Source: Pseudomonadota bacterium (lineage in GTDB: Bacteria > Pseudomonadota > Gammaproteobacteria > Burkholderiales > Burkholderiaceae_D). Taken from it: a DNA stretch of 64,000 nt. A program made the translations under genes and the position numbers. Shown here piece by piece: positions 38,119-45,894 of this stretch. The notes under the pieces are model-generated. The model was not told the DNA's origin. It did no database searches and saw nothing but the letters and a program-made list of their open reading frames with translations. How positions within the stretch are numbered: the stretch's first letter is position 1; every line of letters starts with the position of its first letter. The DNA lies in the NCBI GenBank assembly GCA_023449275.1, contig JAEXJM010000057.1, positions 1 to 64,000 of the forward strand, written 5' to 3'.

Positions 38119-38685
38119 ATGAAGCATGCACTTTCAGTATTTGTATTGGCAACTTCACTGACGCTGGCGGGTTGTGCCAGCGTTTTCACTCCCCTGACTC
38201 CCGGCATGCCGGTACAGGAAGTCATTGCCCTGAAAGGACAACCGGCCATCCAGTATCCGGATGGCAATACGACCCTACTCGAATGGCCTGCAGGTGAATG
38301 GTCGCAATACGCCTATATGGCGCGTATCGGCCCTGACGGCAAACTGATTTCCTACGAAAACGTCCGAACCCGTGAACAGTTCGCCAAAATCAGGGTCAAC
38401 CAGTTCAACAAGAACGACGTCCTGCGTACCATAGGTCATCCGACTGAAACGGAATATCTTCCGTTGAAAAAACAGGAAGTCTGGTCTTATCGTTACAAGG
38501 AAGAAGGCATGTGGAATTCCATGATGCACGTTTATTTCGATTCGAACGGTATCGTCCGTGGCATGGAAAACGGTCAGGACCCGCTTTATTTGCGTGATGG
38601 TTTCTGGGGCGGTCCCGGAATCGGAATCGGTGTAGGCAGTGGCGGCCGCATCGGAGGTGGAATCGGGATCGGGATCGGATTCTGA
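38119..38685 (+). CDS. Small lipoprotein, second of a tandem pair, with Gly/Ile repeat tail
   Basis: 188 residues; GAGGAG ribosome site upstream. The signal ends in LAGC (Cys19), and the body closely follows the upstream protein (GQPAIQYPDGNTTLLEW, GHPTETEYLPLKKQEVWSYRY, MENGQDPLYLRD). It differs by a C-terminal tail of about 30 residues made almost only of Gly, Ile and Val with a GIGIGVG-like repeat, resembling a glycine-zipper or low-complexity membrane-associating tail. The pair arose by duplication, and the tail is an addition to (or a loss from) one copy. Function unknown. A strong terminator follows. Confidence 0.85.
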   Translation: MKHALSVFVLATSLTLAGCASVFTPLTPGMPVQEVIALKGQPAIQYPDGNTTLLEWPAGEWSQYAYMARIGPDGKLISYENVRTREQFAKIRVNQFNKNDVLRTIGHPTETEYLPLKKQEVWSYRYKEEGMWNSMMHVYFDSNGIVRGMENGQDPLYLRDGFWGGPGIGIGVGSGGRIGGGIGIGIGF

Positions 38686-38701
38686 CCTGTTTGCAGCCAA
38701 T

Positions 38702-38733
38702 AAAAAAGGATGCGGGTTACGCATCCTTTTTTT
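38702..38733. terminator. Bidirectional terminator between lipoprotein gene and leuA
   Basis: Stem AAAAAAGGATGCG (38702-38714) with CGCATCCTTTTTT (38720-38732) and a T-run. It can end the lipoprotein transcript and the convergent leuA transcript. Confidence 0.9.
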
Positions 38734-38747
38734 GTCTCCGGAGTCTC

Positions 38748-40265
38748 TTAGATAATCTTGGAAACGGCATCGATGTAAGCATTGACCGAAGCTGTAATGA
38801 TGTCGGTATTGGCAGAGAAACCATAGTAGACCTTGCCCTTGTTCGCCACCTGGATATGAACCTTGCCTACATCATCGGTGCCACGGGTGAATGCCTGAAT
38901 CAGGAATTCTTCCAGTGTCACTTTCTGTGTGATCAGCTGACGGACGGCATTGATCGATGCATCGATCGGGCCATTGCCGGAAGCGGTTGCAATGCAGGGT
39001 TCACCATCAATGATCAGGCGGACGGTTGCCATTGGAATGGCATCCTTGCCGCAAACGACCTGCAGGTAATCCAGTTTGATTCTTCTGGCATCTTCCACCG
39101 TTTCGGTACCGGCGAGATTGCGCAAATCCTCGTCGGAAACCGATTTCTGTGCGTCAGCCAACACGAGGAATTTGCTGTAGGCGACATCCAGTTCGGCATG
39201 GGAAAGATTGTATCCCAGACGGCGCATGTGATGATCCAGTGCGGCACGGCCACTGCGTGCAGTCAGGACAATCGAGGAATCGGTGACACCGATATCGGCC
39301 GGATCGATAATTTCATAGTTCTCACGGTTGTTCAGAACGCCATCCTGATGGATGCCGGAAGAGTGTGCAAACGCATTGCGTCCGACAATCGCCTTGTTCG
39401 CCTGAACCGGCATACGCATCAGGTTGGATACCAGGCGGGATGTCTTCAGGATCTTGGTGGTATCGATATCGGTATAGGCCGGAATGTCCTTGCGGCATTT
39501 CAGGATCATGACGATTTCTTCCAGCGAGGTGTTGCCTGCACGTTCGCCAATGCCGTTGATCGTACATTCGACCTGACGGATGCCGTTCATGATACCGGCC
39601 AGCGCGTTGGCGGTCGCCATGCCCAGATCGTTATGGCAGTGTGCCGACAGGATCGCCCTGTCCACATTGGCGACGTTTTCTTTCAGATACTTGATCTTTT
39701 CACCATATTCGTACGGCGTACAGTAACCCGTCGTGTCCGGCAGGTTGATGACGGTTGCACCGGCGGCGATAACCGCTTCCACGACTTTCGCCAGGAAAGC
39801 ATTGTCGCTTCGGCCTGCATCTTCCGCAAAGAATTCGACATCATCGACATACTTGCGGGCATATTTCACCATCTGCACTGCCCGTTCGAGAATCTGGTCA
39901 GGCGTCGAGTTGAATTTGGAGAAAATATGGTAAGGAGACGTACCGATACCGGTATGGATACGGCCTTTCTTGGCATATTTCAAGGCTTCGGCAGCCACAT
40001 CGATATCTTTTTCTTTCGCCCTGGTCAAGGCGGAAATGACCGGATTGCTGACGACCTTGGAAATTTCGACGACAGATTTGAAATCGCCCGGGCTGGAAAT
40101 CGGGAAACCGGCTTCGATAACGTCCACACCCAGCTCTTCCAGAGCTCTTGCCACTTCGATTTTCTCAAGTGTATTCAGCTGGCTGCCCGGGACTTGTTCC
40201 CCGTCGCGCAACGTCGTATCAAATATGATGATTTTTTCTGCCGAATCGGCTGGTGTGGCAACCAT
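38748..40265 (-). CDS. leuA: 2-isopropylmalate synthase
   Basis: First enzyme of leucine synthesis: condenses acetyl-CoA with 2-oxoisovalerate. 505 residues from Met 40265, preceded by AAAGGAG at good spacing. The TIM-barrel domain holds IIIFDTTLRDGEQ and the metal-binding LSAHCHNDLGMA. The C-terminal LeuA dimer domain (leucine feedback site) is present from about residue 370. The frame continues 60 codons upstream without a stop, but that stretch covers the leader region and has no similarity. A leucine-rich leader peptide lies 120 bp upstream. pssA and psd are upstream on the same strand. Confidence 0.97.
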   Translation of the reverse strand: MVATPADSAEKIIIFDTTLRDGEQVPGSQLNTLEKIEVARALEELGVDVIEAGFPISSPGDFKSVVEISKVVSNPVISALTRAKEKDIDVAAEALKYAKKGRIHTGIGTSPYHIFSKFNSTPDQILERAVQMVKYARKYVDDVEFFAEDAGRSDNAFLAKVVEAVIAAGATVINLPDTTGYCTPYEYGEKIKYLKENVANVDRAILSAHCHNDLGMATANALAGIMNGIRQVECTINGIGERAGNTSLEEIVMILKCRKDIPAYTDIDTTKILKTSRLVSNLMRMPVQANKAIVGRNAFAHSSGIHQDGVLNNRENYEIIDPADIGVTDSSIVLTARSGRAALDHHMRRLGYNLSHAELDVAYSKFLVLADAQKSVSDEDLRNLAGTETVEDARRIKLDYLQVVCGKDAIPMATVRLIIDGEPCIATASGNGPIDASINAVRQLITQKVTLEEFLIQAFTRGTDDVGKVHIQVANKGKVYYGFSANTDIITASVNAYIDAVSKII

Positions 40266-40385
40266 GATGTGCTCCTTTGGATAGTTCGATATTTGTTGAT
40301 TGATCCGGAAATAATTCCAGCTGCCTTTCCTCGTGGGAAAAGACCAGATAATACAGGAATTGTGGGTATGAGGTATCAGCACGCC

Positions 40386-40472
40386 TAGCGCGCTAGAACG
40401 AGCATTAGCGACAAGCCGAGTGACTTGCCGCCAAAAGTCTGACAAGAGGAATTGAGAATTTCAATATTCATG
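40386..40472 (-). CDS. Leucine-rich leader peptide for leuA attenuation (candidate)
   Basis: A 28-codon frame begins with ATG at 40472-40470 and ends with TAG at 40388-40386, in the leuA leader. Its last eleven residues (LGLSLMLVLAR) include five leucines, two of them encoded by the uncommon codon CTA. The stop codon sits in a perfect 12-bp palindrome CTAGCGCGCTAG (40386-40397). Clustered regulatory codons followed by alternative hairpins before a biosynthetic gene are the mark of transcription attenuation. The downstream leader can form AATTCC/GGAATT pairing, but I see no textbook T-run terminator. No good ribosome site was found, so confidence is moderate. Confidence 0.6.
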
Positions 40473-40559
40473 GAAAAACTATAAGCTCATTTATCAATTC
40501 TTGCAATCATTTTCAAAAAGTGAAATCAGATATCCCCATATTGTATCCATTTTACAAAT

Positions 40560-41375
40560 TCAGTTCTTTTGCCCGTCTTTTTCATCATGATGGTCTTCTT
40601 CCGTCTGGACAATACTGACCGGTTTCCCCTTCAGTTTATGCCAGAGATAAACGACATATCCGGAAACACCATAAATGACGAACAGACCGAAAAGCACCTT
40701 CGGAGGATCGAATGAAATCGTGACGAAAATCAGGACAACCAGGATGACAGCGATGAACGGTACCGATCTGCGGATATTCATCACCTTGAAACTGTAAAAA
40801 GGAACGTTCGACACCATCGTCAAACCGGCATACAGTGTCAGAACCCATGATGTCCAGTAAAAGTCGCTCCCCGCAAAACCGACATCATCCATCAGCCAGA
40901 TGAAGCCGGCGACCAGTGCTGCGGCAGCCGGGCTGGGCAAGCCCTGAAAAAAACGCTTGTCAACGATCTTGATATTGGTATTGAAGCGGGCCAGCCGGAG
41001 TGCCGCACAGGCACAGAAGATGAATGCCGAGACCCACCCGATACGTCCCATGCCTTTCAAAGACCATTCATAAACGACCAGTGCGGGAGCGGCTCCGAAC
41101 GCGACCATATCGGCAAGGCTGTCGAGCTGGGCGCCGAATTCGCTCTGCGTTCTCGTCAGTCGTGCGACACGACCGTCCATACTGTCCAGAACCATCGAAA
41201 TGAAAATGGCAACCGTTGCCTGCTTGAACTCCAGATTCAGGGACATGACGATGGCATAAAAACCGCAAAACAGGGATGAAATCGTGATGGCATTCGGCAA
41301 AAGATAAATGCCCCGGCGGCCCAACCTCACTTTTTCCGGGCTCGATTCAGGAACTGTTTTTTGCGGCTGGTCCAT
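40560..41375 (-). CDS. pssA: CDP-diacylglycerol-serine O-phosphatidyltransferase
   Basis: Integral membrane enzyme making phosphatidylserine, the precursor of phosphatidylethanolamine. 271 residues with six or more hydrophobic helices, the Bacillus-like membrane type and not the peripheral E. coli type. The CDP-alcohol phosphotransferase motif is DGRVARLTRTQSEFGAQLDS followed by LAD, matching D-G-x2-A-R-x8-G-x3-D-x3-D. The last 25 residues are charged and His/Asp/Glu-rich. GGAG lies 7 bp before the ATG. It follows psd by 39 bp, so both steps of phosphatidylethanolamine synthesis are co-transcribed. Confidence 0.96.
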   Translation of the reverse strand: MDQPQKTVPESSPEKVRLGRRGIYLLPNAITISSLFCGFYAIVMSLNLEFKQATVAIFISMVLDSMDGRVARLTRTQSEFGAQLDSLADMVAFGAAPALVVYEWSLKGMGRIGWVSAFIFCACAALRLARFNTNIKIVDKRFFQGLPSPAAAALVAGFIWLMDDVGFAGSDFYWTSWVLTLYAGLTMVSNVPFYSFKVMNIRRSVPFIAVILVVLIFVTISFDPPKVLFGLFVIYGVSGYVVYLWHKLKGKPVSIVQTEEDHHDEKDGQKN

Positions 41376-41414
41376 GCAAATACTCCAAAATGGGAAATCG
41401 TCTTATTTTACTAC

Positions 41415-42077
41415 TCAGGCCGTCTGTTTTTGCTCTTCAGCCAGTTCGGCCAGTATGGTTTCCGTGGCGCGAACCTTGTCGCCTACCATGACCCTTGGCA
41501 CGGCCGACAGAGGCAGATACACATCGACACGGGAACCGAAACGGATAAAGCCGAAACGCTGTCCTCTGGTCAGCTCATTTCCCTTCCCGACATAACACAG
41601 GATACGGCGTGCGATAAGGCCGGCAACCTGTACACAGGTCACCATCTGACCATTCGACGCTGTAATGACCAATGCGTTCCGCTCATTTTCAAGGGAAGCC
41701 TTGTCCAGGTCGGCATTGACGAACTTTCCAGGGAAATATTGCACTTTTTCAATTTTACCGTCCACGGGGGAGCGGTTCGAATGCACGTTAAAGACATTCA
41801 TGAATACACTGATTTTCAATGCGTCTCTTTCGCCATAAATGTCCCGTGCTTTTTCCACGACGACAATCCGCCCGTCCGCCGGAGAAAGCACGGCTTTTTC
41901 ATTGTCGGGAATGACGCGTCCAGGATCACGGAAAAACTGCAGGACAAACAGACTGACGATCCATAGCGGAATCGACCATGCGCCCCACTTGTACATCACT
42001 ATTCCGGTAATGACGAAAGACACAACAATAAAAAGCCAGCCTTCGCGTGCAATGATGGGATGAGGATAATTCTTCAA
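41415..42077 (-). CDS. psd: Phosphatidylserine decarboxylase proenzyme (short form)
   Basis: Pyruvoyl-dependent decarboxylase converting phosphatidylserine to phosphatidylethanolamine at the inner membrane. 220 residues, the short Psd type. Two N-terminal hydrophobic segments are followed by FFRDPGRVIP, LSPADGRIVVVE, VFMNVFNVHSNRSP and the self-cleavage site RFGSRVDVYLP, where the Ser of GS becomes the pyruvoyl group. The start is TTG at 42077, with GGAG 5 bp upstream. In many Burkholderiales ilvC precedes psd; here an hsp20-lon block on the opposite strand does. Confidence 0.95.
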   Translation of the reverse strand: MKNYPHPIIAREGWLFIVVSFVITGIVMYKWGAWSIPLWIVSLFVLQFFRDPGRVIPDNEKAVLSPADGRIVVVEKARDIYGERDALKISVFMNVFNVHSNRSPVDGKIEKVQYFPGKFVNADLDKASLENERNALVITASNGQMVTCVQVAGLIARRILCYVGKGNELTRGQRFGFIRFGSRVDVYLPLSAVPRVMVGDKVRATETILAELAEEQKQTA

Positions 42078-42430
42078 CGCTGCTCCGTTTGCAAAACAGT
42101 TAAGATTTGTATTCTATTCTCAATCATCCATTTCTGAAAACAGGCCGTTCTCTTTTAGGCGACAAAAATGCGCGGTGCCCTTGAATAACAGGAAATGGAA
42201 TCCATATTCAATTTATATTGAATATTTCCACCGTACGGCAGATACATTTTCAAATTATGGCTGTTTTTTGCCGATTTTGAAATCATCATTGTTAAACCAC
42301 AAGCGTGAATTTCATTCATATGCGAAGGTATCAGTCTGATTGGTTCTATCCATTTACAGTGTTGAGTCCGGATATGGACAGCCAAATCTATCCTCCGGAT
42401 TCCTTTTTACTTTAGTCGGGAAAATCGATT
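42078..42430. other. Intergenic region between psd and hsp20
   Basis: 353 bp separating divergent transcripts. It contains a sigma-32-like promoter candidate (42180-42207), a 9-bp inverted repeat ATATTCAAT/ATTGAATAT (42204-42212 and 42217-42225) just downstream of or overlapping it, and a leader of about 210 nt for hsp20. No coding region was recognised. Confidence 0.5.
42180..42207 (+). promoter_or_regulatory. Candidate heat-shock (sigma-32) promoter of hsp20-lon
   Basis: CTTGAA (42180-42185) matches the sigma-32 -35 core. After 14 bp comes ATCCATAT (42200-42207), which fits the -10 consensus CCCCATNT at five of the seven specified positions. The genes it would drive are heat-shock genes, which supports the call. 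Confidence 0.45.
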
Positions 42431-42835
42431 ATGACGTTTCGTGATCCAAGCAATCCCATGTGGATTCAGGCCCTGAAAATGCTGGAGCAGGCAGACCAGC
42501 TTCACAAACATTTCTTCCAGCTGGTCAAACCGAGATCGCATGGCCCTGTATGGGAGCCACCGGTGGACATTCTTGAAACGGACAGGCAGTTGTCGGTACT
42601 GATTGCCCTGCCCGGCGTGGATCCTTCCGGGGTCACCGTGGTCATTGAAGAGAATGCTCTCCATATTGTTGGTGAACGTCCCGTCATGATCAGCAGGGAT
42701 ACCGTTATCCGAAGACTTGAAATTCCATATGGTCGCTTCGAGAAACGGATCATCCTGCCTGCAGGAAATTACAAATTGACTGAAAACGCCCTTTCAAACG
42801 GATGTTTGCGACTGGTGTTGAATAAACTTGGTTGA
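42431..42835 (+). CDS. Small heat-shock protein, Hsp20/alpha-crystallin family
   Basis: ATP-independent holdase of 134 residues. An N-terminal arm of about 45 residues precedes the alpha-crystallin domain (WEPPVDILETDRQLSVLIALPGVDPSGVTVVIEENALHIVGER, abbreviated), which ends in RLEIPYGRFEKRIILPAG and LSNGCLRLVLNK. There is no C-terminal IxI extension, which in typical Hsp20s links dimers into large oligomers, so assembly may be small. Its stop codon is 6 bp before the lon ATG, and the lon ribosome site overlaps the hsp20 end, implying tight coupling. The leader upstream is long and may hold thermosensing structure. Confidence 0.88.
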   Translation: MTFRDPSNPMWIQALKMLEQADQLHKHFFQLVKPRSHGPVWEPPVDILETDRQLSVLIALPGVDPSGVTVVIEENALHIVGERPVMISRDTVIRRLEIPYGRFEKRIILPAGNYKLTENALSNGCLRLVLNKLG

Positions 42836-42841
42836 AGGTGA

Positions 42842-45292
42842 ATGATGAATTACCAGGATTCCGAAAAAATTGATGCTGTCAGCAAGGACACTGAAAACCA
42901 TTCAGCGCCCGAAAACCGTTTGGCAGAAGAACAAAACAGTTATTCTCCCATCCCCGAGGATGCCTTGATCATCATTCCGGCGAGGAATATGGTTCTGTTT
43001 CCCGGAATGGTTGTCCCGATTACGATTGCCCGGGAAAAATCCCTGCTGGCAGCGCAGGCGGCCATGCGTGGGAACCGACAGATCGGCGTGATTCTCCAGA
43101 AAGACCCGAACGTGGACAATCCGACACAGGACGACCTTTATCCGATCGGAACCGTGGGCAATATTCTGCGGTACGTCACCACCGCGTCAGATGCCCATCA
43201 CATCGTCTGTCAGGGTGAGGGCCGTTTTCGACTGAAAGAATATCTGGATGGATATCCTTTCATTGTCGCACGCGTCGAAAAAGTGCAGGACGAACCGGAA
43301 GATAATGCCGAAATACAGGCACGCCTGCTTCAATTAAAGCAAAAAGCGCTGGAAGTCCTGCAGATGATCCCCCAGGTTCCACAGGAACTGTCCGATTCGA
43401 TCAATGGCGTTACATCCGCCGCCCTGTTATCCGACCTGATTACCGGCCTGATGGATTTGAGTCCGAAAGAAAAACAGGAAATTCTGGAAACGACCGATCT
43501 GAAAAACCGGCTGGATCAGCTTCTGATACTGGTCAATTACCGCCTTGAAATCCTTCGGGTCAGCAAGGATATCGACGAGCAAACCAGGAACAGGCTCGAT
43601 GACCGCCATCGGGAAGCGCTCTTGCGCGAACAGCTGAAAACGATCCAGACCCAATTGGGAGACTTCGACGGTTCTTCCTCCGAAGCGGCAGAACTGGCTG
43701 ACAAAATCGAAAATGCCAATATGCCGGAAGAGGTGAAAACGCATGCCCTGAAAGAACTGGGCCGCTTCAGGAATATGCCTGAATCGTCCGGCGAATATTC
43801 GATGCTTCATACTTATCTGGAATGGCTGACGGAATTGCCATGGGCTGTTTCATCCGAAGACAGGACGGATATTGCGGAAGCCAGAAAAATCCTGGACGAG
43901 GATCACTACGGCCTTGAAAAAATCAAGAAACGCATTCTGGAATTTCTGGCTGTCCACAAGCTGAATCCGGAAGGCAAAAGCCCTCTTTTGTGTTTTGTCG
44001 GCCCTCCGGGTGTCGGCAAGACCTCGCTGGGCCAGAGTATTGCCAAAGCGACCGGCCGGGAATTTGTCCGGGTCAGTATGGGTGGCGTACACGATGAAGC
44101 CGAAATCCGTGGACATCGCCGTACCTATATCGGCGCATTGCCTGGCAATATCATTCAGGCCATCCGTCGGGCAGGTACGAACAATTGCGTCATGCTTCTG
44201 GACGAAGTGGACAAACTCGGCAACGGAATCCATGGTGATCCCTCAGCGGCTCTTCTCGAAGTGCTCGATCCTGCACAGAACAGTACGTTCAGGGACAACT
44301 ATCTTGCCGTACCCTTCGATCTCTCGAAGGTCATGTTCATTTGTACCGCCAACAATCCCGATACGATTCCCGGCCCGCTGCGCGACCGTCTGGAAATGAT
44401 CCAGTTACCCGGTTATACGGAACAGGAAAAAACCCAGATTGCCCTGCGTTACCTGATCCGGCGGCAACGTGAAGAAAACGGCCTGAAACCGGATAATTGC
44501 GACATTACGGAAGCCGCCATTCATGACATCATCGGCAATTACACCCGCGAGGCAGGCGTTCGCAATCTCGAGCGGCTGATCGGCAGTGTTTTCAGAAATG
44601 TCGCCATGAAAATTGCGGAAGGGACAGCGGACAAGGTCGTTGTCGATTCAGCTGAAATTCCGGATATTTTGGGCGCTCCGGTATTCGAAAGCGAAATCGC
44701 GATGCGCAGCAGCATGCCCGGGATCGCAACCGGTCTGGCATGGACACCGGTCGGAGGTGATATCCTGTTTATCGAAGCCAGCCGCGTGGCAGGCAATAAC
44801 AGGCTGATCCTGACCGGCCAGCTGGGTGACGTGATGAAGGAAAGCGCACAGGCTGCGTTAACGCTGGTGAAAGCGCGTGCGACTGACCTGAAAATCAATC
44901 CTGAATTGCTGGATCACAGCGAAATCCACGTTCACGTTCCGGCGGGCGCCATCCCGAAAGACGGGCCGAGCGCAGGGGTTGCCATGTTTCTGGCTCTCTC
45001 TTCCGTCATGATGAACAAACCGATCGCCAGCGATCATGCCATGACGGGTGAAATCAGCCTGAGAGGGCTCGTGCTTCCCGTCGGTGGCATCAAGGAAAAG
45101 GTTCTGGCCGCCTTGCGTGCCGGTATCAGGACAGTGATGCTTCCTGCGCGTAACAGGCGCGATCTGGACGATATTCCCGAAGAGGCGCGCAGGCAGCTGA
45201 ATTTCGTTTTTCTGGAAACGGTTGACGATGCCATTCGTTCGGGACTCGTACACGACGAAGGAAAAACCGATAGCGACCATCTGAATGTCTAG
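42842..45292 (+). CDS. lon: ATP-dependent Lon protease
   Basis: Cytosolic hexameric AAA+ serine protease, 816 residues. An N-terminal substrate-binding domain (IIPARNMVLFPGMVVPITIAREKS) and coiled-coil region lead to the AAA+ module with P-loop GPPGVGKT (387-394) and Walker B LLDEVDKLG. The protease domain has catalytic Ser710 in PKDGPSAGVAMF and Lys753 in GGIKEKVLAALRAG, 43 residues apart as in E. coli Lon. The first 40 residues are polar and not conserved. It is co-transcribed with an Hsp20 and is not beside clpX, so it may be a second, stress-linked Lon; the rest of the genome would have to show that. Confidence 0.96.
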   Translation: MMNYQDSEKIDAVSKDTENHSAPENRLAEEQNSYSPIPEDALIIIPARNMVLFPGMVVPITIAREKSLLAAQAAMRGNRQIGVILQKDPNVDNPTQDDLYPIGTVGNILRYVTTASDAHHIVCQGEGRFRLKEYLDGYPFIVARVEKVQDEPEDNAEIQARLLQLKQKALEVLQMIPQVPQELSDSINGVTSAALLSDLITGLMDLSPKEKQEILETTDLKNRLDQLLILVNYRLEILRVSKDIDEQTRNRLDDRHREALLREQLKTIQTQLGDFDGSSSEAAELADKIENANMPEEVKTHALKELGRFRNMPESSGEYSMLHTYLEWLTELPWAVSSEDRTDIAEARKILDEDHYGLEKIKKRILEFLAVHKLNPEGKSPLLCFVGPPGVGKTSLGQSIAKATGREFVRVSMGGVHDEAEIRGHRRTYIGALPGNIIQAIRRAGTNNCVMLLDEVDKLGNGIHGDPSAALLEVLDPAQNSTFRDNYLAVPFDLSKVMFICTANNPDTIPGPLRDRLEMIQLPGYTEQEKTQIALRYLIRRQREENGLKPDNCDITEAAIHDIIGNYTREAGVRNLERLIGSVFRNVAMKIAEGTADKVVVDSAEIPDILGAPVFESEIAMRSSMPGIATGLAWTPVGGDILFIEASRVAGNNRLILTGQLGDVMKESAQAALTLVKARATDLKINPELLDHSEIHVHVPAGAIPKDGPSAGVAMFLALSSVMMNKPIASDHAMTGEISLRGLVLPVGGIKEKVLAALRAGIRTVMLPARNRRDLDDIPEEARRQLNFVFLETVDDAIRSGLVHDEGKTDSDHLNV

Positions 45293-45294
45293 AA

Positions 45295-45329
45295 AAAAGG
45301 GTGTCTCCCTTCAGGGAAACACCCTTTTC
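45295..45329. terminator. Bidirectional terminator after lon
   Basis: Stem AAAAGGGTGT-c-TCCCT (45295-45310) with AGGGA-a-ACACCCTTTT (45313-45328), one mismatch, two-base loop, T-run. It is shared with the convergent PEBP-family gene. Confidence 0.85.
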
Positions 45330-45351
45330 ATTTTGAATCCGGAAAATACTT

Positions 45352-45834
45352 TTACGCATTTTCCTTTTTGACGTACAGGCCGATCATTTCGGTCTGTGCC
45401 AGAATGTGACCTTCCATCTTTTTGACGACTTCTGCCTTGGTCGTATTTCCCAAATCGGGCAAAACCGTATCCAGCGCATACAGCTTGAAGAAGTAGCGGT
45501 GCGTCCTGATTGGCGGACATGGGCCACTGTAACCGGCGTACTGCCGGTCATTCGTGCCGATCAGGGTTCCCGTCGGCAAATCCTTGTCCTGTACGGCTTC
45601 AGGCAGGCTTCCCGCCTCCGGTGGCAGATTGTACAAGACCCAGTGAACCCAGGTCATTTTCGGAGCCGCCGGATCCGGCGCATCCGGGTCGTCATTGATC
45701 AGTACAAGGCTTTTGGTTCCGGCCGGAGGAGCACTCCACTCCAGTGGAGGGGAAACGTTATTGCCCTCGCAGGTGTATAGCGTCGGCATCATTGTTTTGT
45801 CACCAAAGGCAGGAGAAGTTATTTTGAATGTCAT
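45352..45834 (-). CDS. YbhB/YbcL family protein (PEBP-like, Raf kinase inhibitor-like)
   Basis: 160 residues of the phosphatidylethanolamine-binding protein fold. Signature parts are PTLYTCEGNNVSPPLEW, LVLINDDPDAP, WVHWVLYNLP, GTNDRQYAGYSGPCPP and HRYFFKLYALD. The conserved Asp-Pro-Asp-Ala-Pro and the His residues line the anion-binding pocket in structures of the family. No signal peptide, so it is cytosolic like E. coli YbhB. Cellular role in bacteria is not established. It lies between lon and a second Hsp20 gene, which hints at a stress link. Confidence 0.92.
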   Translation of the reverse strand: MTFKITSPAFGDKTMMPTLYTCEGNNVSPPLEWSAPPAGTKSLVLINDDPDAPDPAAPKMTWVHWVLYNLPPEAGSLPEAVQDKDLPTGTLIGTNDRQYAGYSGPCPPIRTHRYFFKLYALDTVLPDLGNTTKAEVVKKMEGHILAQTEMIGLYVKKENA

Positions 45835-45894
45835 TGGTCAGTTCCCTGAAAAACGGTTTGGATGGCATCTGTACAAAACCACATCAACAACCAG

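Noticed and set aside
38691..40388. 565-codon plus-strand frame across leuA
   Set aside because: Antisense mirror of leuA with no domain resemblance; it begins in the bidirectional terminator.
40266..40445. N-terminal extension of leuA by 60 residues
   Set aside because: The extension has no family similarity, covers the leader peptide in another frame, and the inner ATG has AAAGGAG at correct spacing.
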